From an uncultured Lachnospiraceae bacterium (GTDB taxonomy: Bacteria > Bacillota > Clostridia > Lachnospirales > Lachnospiraceae), in NCBI GenBank assembly GCA_910577765.1, contig CAJTOV010000132.1, positions 1-10,605 of the forward strand: a stretch of 10,605 bases of DNA, in the 5' to 3' direction. Shown in pieces: positions 7,517-10,605 of this stretch. Every line of letters begins with the position of its first letter. Position 1 is the stretch's first letter. The notes below the pieces were generated by a model. The model made no database searches. It was not told the DNA's origin and worked only from the letters and a program-made list of their open reading frames with translations. A program made the position numbers and the translations under genes.

Positions 7517-7581
7517 GTTGGTCCTCCTTTTTTGTGTAAAAGTTCTATTTTTTTGTTGTACACCGGGTACTTACTGTGTAA

Positions 7582-7610
7582 ATTATACTATTGATACAGA
7601 TTTGACACAA
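7582..7610 (-). promoter_or_regulatory. promoter of the catabolic operon
   Basis: Read on the minus strand, TTGTGT (7610-7605) and TATAAT (7587-7582) are 17 bp apart, with a perfect -10 and a weaker -35. Transcription would start near 7575, about 60 nt before the acyl-CoA dehydrogenase ATG. A 15-bp palindrome sits on the -35, so this promoter may be controlled by the divergent LysR protein. Confidence 0.7.
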
Positions 7611-7613
7611 ATC
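7599..7613. promoter_or_regulatory. operator-like palindrome over the -35 box
   Basis: GATTTG-ACA-CAAATC is a perfect 15-bp inverted repeat that covers the -35 of the minus-strand promoter. Its right part, ACAAATCAG (7607-7615), recurs as a direct copy at 7677-7685, 70 bp away. LysR-type regulators typically bind an upstream recognition site and a second activation site near the -35. The pair could be these sites, although the symmetric T-N11-A pattern is not exact here. Confidence 0.45.
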
Positions 7614-7800
7614 AGTCTTTGTTTGCAATATGCTTTCAAAAGCCAACTAAATTTTATATTTTGGTTATTTTTCCGTACAAATCAGGGATTCTTCCTGTTT
7701 CCGCCCAAAAACAAAAGAAACACTTATATGTCCCGGTTATTTTTAAAACTTTTTCTTATATTTTCCATTATTTTCAAAAAATTACCTGATTTCCCTTTAT

Positions 7801-7829
7801 TTGACATTTTATTTTCCATTGACTATAAT
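7801..7829 (+). promoter_or_regulatory. perfect-consensus sigma-A promoter for the LysR gene
   Basis: TTGACA (7801-7806) and TATAAT (7824-7829) are both exact consensus boxes with the optimal 17-bp spacer. The predicted start near 7836 leaves a leader of about 120 nt before the LysR ATG at 7956. Such a strong promoter is unusual for a LysR-type regulator, most of which are weakly expressed and self-repressed. Confidence 0.85.
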
Positions 7830-7955
7830 GCTTTTTGTGGCCCAAAACTTCCGAACAGTACGCAACCTTCCACAGCACAATGCACAAACCGGCACTGGTC
7901 AACAGATTCTCTTTTGTCTTTTTATTAACAATATCTAAGGAATAGGGGTGGAACA

Positions 7956-8924
7956 ATGAATCTAATGCATTTGCGCTACTTTATGAAGCTGGCTGAAATC
8001 CAGAATTACACACTGACCGCGTCCGAACTGTACATTACCCAGCCTGGGTTAAGCAGTGCCGTCAATTCCCTGGAAGAGGAGCTGGGCATCCGCCTGTTTG
8101 AAAAAAAAGGCCGGAATGTCCATCTCACCAAATACGGCATGGAGTTTTACCGGTACGTAGACCAGTCCTTAAAGGTTCTGGATGCAGGAATCTCCGTGGC
8201 CCAGGAACATTCCGGCAAGCTGAACGGGGTAATCGAAATCGGGTGTATTGACACCATCATCAGCGATTACCTGGCCACCGTAATCCACAACTTCCGGCAG
8301 AAGTATCCCAAGATCCAGTTTAAGGTTTACCAGAGCCAGACCGAAGCCATACTGTCCATGATGGAATCCAGGTCCTGCGATATCGGCCTCTGCTCCTTTG
8401 ATACTCCTGTTCCCAATATCTCCGCCGTTCCCATCCTGACCCAGGAGGTGGTGGCGGTTGTTTACAAACATCATCCACTTGCAGCCCGCGGTTCCATTGT
8501 CATGGCGGATCTGGCCGATTACCCGATACTTACTTACACACTTGCACAGCAGATCGGACAAAGATTCCGGAAACTGATCTGCGAAAAGCTTCCGGGCCGG
8601 GACCCGGTCAACATCCGGTACGAGTTTCCCAGCGAGCTCTACACCGCCGGAATCCTCTTTCAGGAGGCAGACGAAAACGGTTCCTCCGGTCCTTCCGGCC
8701 GGTCCGTAGGGCTTCTGGCCAAGGTTCCCTACTTAACCAAGTACCAGGACCTGGTGCTGCTGCCTATCCGGGATGTCCCCAGGGATTACCGGACCATCTA
8801 CATGATCTATGACAACCAGGAATTCAAAACCCATGCTACCATGCTGTTTGTAAACTTTATCCGGGACCACTATTCCCTGGAAAAAGGGTCCAGGGAGGAT
8901 GTGCCGGAAGACCCGGAATTCTAG
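7956..8924 (+). CDS. LysR-family transcriptional regulator
   Basis: A 322-residue LysR-type regulator, slightly longer than the usual ~300. The N-terminal winged helix-turn-helix is typical: LRYFMKLAEIQNYTLTASEL (6-25), then ITQPGLSSAVNSLEEELGIRLFEKKGR (28-54). A linker helix follows, and the effector-binding domain starts near residue 92 with GVIEIGCID. The C-terminal half carries a Gly/Ser-rich insert (DENGSSGPSGRS, about 239-250) in a place where the family is normally compact. The last residues form a charged tail. ATG 7956 is preceded by GGGGTGG (7945-7951). It is divergent from the acyl-CoA dehydrogenase operon, the classic arrangement for a LysR protein that controls its neighbour and responds to a pathway acid or CoA ester. 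The inducer is unknown. Confidence 0.95.
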   Translation: MNLMHLRYFMKLAEIQNYTLTASELYITQPGLSSAVNSLEEELGIRLFEKKGRNVHLTKYGMEFYRYVDQSLKVLDAGISVAQEHSGKLNGVIEIGCIDTIISDYLATVIHNFRQKYPKIQFKVYQSQTEAILSMMESRSCDIGLCSFDTPVPNISAVPILTQEVVAVVYKHHPLAARGSIVMADLADYPILTYTLAQQIGQRFRKLICEKLPGRDPVNIRYEFPSELYTAGILFQEADENGSSGPSGRSVGLLAKVPYLTKYQDLVLLPIRDVPRDYRTIYMIYDNQEFKTHATMLFVNFIRDHYSLEKGSREDVPEDPEF

Positions 8925-8934
8925 TCCATAAAGA

Positions 8935-8960
8935 CAGGGGCTGTGAAATCACAGCCCCTG
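8935..8960. terminator. hairpin between convergent genes
   Basis: CAGGGGCTGTG (8935-8945) and CACAGCCCCTG (8950-8960) form a perfect 11-bp GC-rich stem with loop AAAT. On the minus strand it is followed by TGTCTTTAT, a weak U tract, so it best fits a terminator for the ligase/desulfoferrodoxin-like operon. On the plus strand, 10 nt after the LysR stop, it lacks a U tract but may still help end that transcript. The stop codon of the minus-strand gene (8951-8949) lies within the loop and stem. Confidence 0.75.
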
Positions 8961-9482
8961 CTGTCTGGTGCTCATACGGTCCAGAGGCAAATACAAAAGC
9001 CCCCGCTTCCGAAAATAAAAATACAGCCCAAACCCCCGCTTGCACCGGAAGGTACACTGGACACAAGGGTCCTTGTCACAGTAGGCGTAGGCATCCGCGC
9101 CGGCCAGGCCGAAGACTGCCGGCGGCTTTGTACCCTGCCTTATGTATTTCATCTGACCGCCTGAAAAGGTCCCCAGCCAGATCCACTCCGGCTGTTCCCC
9201 TTCCCCGGCACTCTGCCACTGGGCCAGGACGGCATTCTCGTTGAGACTGCCCACAATCTGGTAGGACAGCCGGAGCTCCCGGCCCCAGTCCTCCGCTTCC
9301 CTGGGAACCAGAAGTCTGGACGGCTGGCCGCAGCAGATATGCCCGCCCGGCTCCTCCCCCATGGTCATACTGGTCCTTCCGCATACAGGACAGAGGAAGA
9401 AATGAACCGGCGGGGCAAAGACCGTGGGCTTCCTGGTCTCCCTGCACCGCAGATGGCCGAACCGGCAGCGTTCTTCTGTCAT
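8949..9482 (-). CDS. desulfoferrodoxin-like protein lacking the catalytic histidines
   Basis: A 177-aa cysteine-rich protein. C31-x2-C34-x15-C50-C51 with FFLCPVCG and GGHICCGQP has the same spacing as the rubredoxin-like iron site of desulfoferrodoxin. The following part (about 70-135, ending PEWIWLGTF, KPPAVF and AYAYC) follows the order of the superoxide reductase domain (EWIEL, PxAxF, AREYC). The iron-binding histidines of that domain (HPMxxxHYI and YCNxHG) are not there, while the cysteine (C135) is. An extra cluster, C140, C143 and C147, follows in a basic, aromatic tail. C6, H10 and C13 add another possible metal pair. The start ATG (9480-9482) overlaps the ligase stop as ATGA; the frame running to 9704 is ligase antiframe. 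Probably a metal-binding or redox helper, not an active superoxide reductase; the family assignment is by eye. Confidence 0.75.
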   Translation of the reverse strand: MTEERCRFGHLRCRETRKPTVFAPPVHFFLCPVCGRTSMTMGEEPGGHICCGQPSRLLVPREAEDWGRELRLSYQIVGSLNENAVLAQWQSAGEGEQPEWIWLGTFSGGQMKYIRQGTKPPAVFGLAGADAYAYCDKDPCVQCTFRCKRGFGLYFYFRKRGLLYLPLDRMSTRQQGL

Positions 9483-10605
9483 AGCTTCCTGTCTCCTTTC
9501 CCGGCTTCCGCCTTCATCCGCCGCTCCAGCTCTTCCAGAAGCAGGTGGCGCCGGATCTTGCCGCTGTCGGTGTAGAACAGCTCCCCGATATACTCGATCC
9601 GCTCCGGCCACAGCCATTTGCTGACCTTCCGGGAAGCCAGGAAGGAGAGAATCTCCTCCCGGGTTACCCTGGGCGTTCCCGGTTCCGGGACAATAAAGGC
9701 ACACACCCGCTCTCCCAGACGTTCATCCTTCATACCCACCACACCGGCCCGGGCCACCCCCGGACATTCCACAAGATTGGCCTCAATGTCGTTGATATTC
9801 AGATTCTCTCCGCCCCGGACAATGATATCCTTCTTCCGTCCGCAGATCTTAATCCATCCATGGCCGTCGCTGTAGCACAAATCCCCGCTGTAGTACCAGC
9901 CGTCCCTGTCCAGGGCCTGGTCCGTGGCCTCCGGGTCTCCCAGATAGCCTGCGAACACATTGGGGCCGCGGGAGATTTCCTCTCCCACCTGGCCCGGTTC
10001 CACATCCTTCCCCTGTTCATCCACCACCCGGACCTCAATCTCCTCCGGTACCAGGCCCGAGAACCTGCCGGCAGTCTCCACCGCAAGCTCCGGAGGCACC
10101 AGAATATGGGGGACGCTTTCCGTGGACCCGTAGCATTCACAGACCGTCAGCCCGTATGCTTCCCAGCCGTGGCGGATGATCTCCGGGGATACCGGCGCCC
10201 CTCCGCAGATATAGAACCGCAGGGCCCCGGGCTTTCTTCTTCCCTGGTCCATCTGCCGGATATAATCATAGAGAAAGGGAGTAGCACCCATGGAATAGGT
10301 ACACTGCTCCCGCTCCATCATTTCCATGGCCTCTGCCGGGTCATACTGCTCCAGAAGTACCAGGCGTCCTCCGTACAGGAAGGTGGACACGATCCCGTGG
10401 TGAAAGCCGGTGGCATGGCTTAAGGGAGCAGGCATCAGGATGGCATCCTTCCCGTCCAGACCTAACTGCCGGTTAAAGATCTGCTCGCTGGACACAATGT
10501 TGTTGTGGGTCAGCAGCACCCCACGGCTGCCTCTGGTGGTGCCGGAGGTAAAGAGAATGGCTGCCACATCATCGGCCCGGGCCGATGATGTGGCAGCCAT
10601 TCTCT
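9479..10605 (-). CDS. AMP-forming acyl-CoA ligase (FadK-like), N terminus outside the window
   Basis: C-terminal two-thirds of an ANL-superfamily ligase that converts a carboxylate, ATP and CoA to the acyl-CoA via an acyl-adenylate. Visible motifs in order: the P-loop FTSGTTRGSRGV, MPAPLSHATGF, CGGAPVSPE, CYGSTES (adenine site), DGWYYSGDL, GRKKDIIVRGGENLN (hinge) and, near the end, TDSGKIRR with the catalytic lysine. The MPAPLSHATG and FYICGG context closely resembles E. coli FadK and other short/medium-chain ligases. The P-loop is unusual: the normal TGxPKG reads TRGSRG. The true 5' end lies beyond the window; the ATG at 10600 falls in a palindromic fold-back and is not a real start. It is translationally coupled (ATGA) to the desulfoferrodoxin-like gene and convergent with the LysR gene. 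It may supply the first CoA ester for the neighbouring CoA-transferase. Confidence 0.93.
   Translation of the reverse strand, partial: RMAATSSARADDVAAILFTSGTTRGSRGVLLTHNNIVSSEQIFNRQLGLDGKDAILMPAPLSHATGFHHGIVSTFLYGGRLVLLEQYDPAEAMEMMEREQCTYSMGATPFLYDYIRQMDQGRRKPGALRFYICGGAPVSPEIIRHGWEAYGLTVCECYGSTESVPHILVPPELAVETAGRFSGLVPEEIEVRVVDEQGKDVEPGQVGEEISRGPNVFAGYLGDPEATDQALDRDGWYYSGDLCYSDGHGWIKICGRKKDIIVRGGENLNINDIEANLVECPGVARAGVVGMKDERLGERVCAFIVPEPGTPRVTREEILSFLASRKVSKWLWPERIEYIGELFYTDSGKIRRHLLLEELERRMKAEAGKGDRKL
10552..10605. repeat. 54-bp perfect palindrome at window end
   Basis: The last 54 bases read the same on both strands, centred on CCCGGG (10576-10581). The left half encodes the conserved ligase stretch ADDVAAIL on the minus strand; the right half is its exact inverted copy. 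A perfect palindrome ending exactly at the last base, inside a conserved coding region, is best explained as a fold-back sequencing or assembly artefact at a contig end. Bases after about 10578 should not be trusted. Confidence 0.9.

Larger units (their letters stand above)
7517..7955. other. AT-rich divergent intergenic region
   Basis: This 439-bp region separates the operon from the LysR gene and is far richer in A+T than the genes around it. It holds the minus-strand operon promoter, the plus-strand lysR promoter, the operator-like palindrome, and two approximate direct repeats: ACAAATCAG at 7607 and 7677, and GGTTATTTTT at 7663 and 7735. The 7620-7800 part, rich in A and T runs, shows no gene I can support. 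Open frames crossing it lack an RBS and have T-rich, low-complexity translations. Confidence 0.7.

Noticed and set aside
6362..7594. A 410-codon open frame on the plus strand opposite the acyl-CoA dehydrogenase
   Set aside because: It is an antisense shadow of a strongly conserved gene with high-GC third positions; the His/Gly/Gln-rich translation shows no domain.
7515..7928. A 137-codon open frame on the plus strand across the AT-rich intergenic region
   Set aside because: The translation is Phe/Leu-rich low-complexity sequence, its start overlaps the acyl-CoA dehydrogenase start, there is no RBS, and it runs through both promoters.
7880..7945. A 21-codon upstream open frame ending just before the LysR RBS, a possible leader peptide
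   Set aside because: No Shine-Dalgarno sequence precedes its ATG and no regulatory codon run is evident, so chance is the simpler explanation.
9483..9704. Longer start for the desulfoferrodoxin-like gene at 9704
   Set aside because: The extra 74 residues are the ligase gene in another frame; the ATG at 9482 gives an ATGA overlap and begins just before the cysteine motif.
1..10605. CRISPR array, tRNA, rRNA or complete insertion sequence
   Set aside because: No regularly spaced repeats, cloverleaf sequence, ribosomal motif or transposase frame was seen on either strand.

Overview
The window (10,605 bp, moderately GC-rich in genes, AT-rich in the one large intergenic region) looks like accessory catabolic DNA from an anaerobic member of the Clostridia, most likely a Lachnospiraceae-type gut bacterium. 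This rests on three things: strong AGGAGG-type ribosome binding sites, sigma-A-like promoters, and a FldA/HadA-type CoA-transferase and desulfoferrodoxin-like domain that are typical of anaerobic Bacillota. The taxonomic placement is inference only.

Layout. At the left edge there is a 14-bp inverted repeat (1-49), then a self-contained small-protein gene with its own promoter, RBS and bidirectional terminator (86-386). From about 7575 leftwards to 386 runs a probable six-gene minus-strand operon: acyl-CoA dehydrogenase (7516-6341), a hairpin-rich 208-bp spacer, family III CoA-transferase (6132-4912), the tripartite tricarboxylate transporter tctC-tctB-tctA (4819-1768) and an MFS transporter (1721-429). 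The AT-rich region 7517-7955 holds the operon promoter, a perfect-consensus promoter reading right, and operator-like repeats. A LysR-type regulator (7956-8924, plus) is transcribed divergently from the operon. Converging on it from the right, on the minus strand, are a FadK-like AMP-forming acyl-CoA ligase (cut by the window end) and, overlapping it by ATGA, a small protein that looks like a desulfoferrodoxin (superoxide reductase family) that has lost its catalytic histidines.

How the genes may work together (inference). The TctABC system and the MFS carrier would move a carboxylate across the membrane. The ligase (ATP-dependent) and the CoA-transferase (ATP-free recycling from product CoA-thioester) would make its CoA ester. 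The acyl-CoA dehydrogenase would reduce or oxidise the alpha-beta bond, and the LysR protein would sense the acid. The set resembles carnitine (cai) and aromatic-acid (fld/had) reductive pathways in logic, but has no Etf, dehydratase or enoyl-CoA hydratase gene in the window. The substrate cannot be read from the sequence.

Cautions: the last 54 bp form a perfect palindrome centred inside the ligase gene. This is most simply a fold-back artefact at a contig end, so the apparent ligase start codon at 10600 is false. Several start codons were moved inward from the longest open frames (tctB, tctC, CoA-transferase, desulfoferrodoxin-like protein) on RBS and family-alignment grounds.
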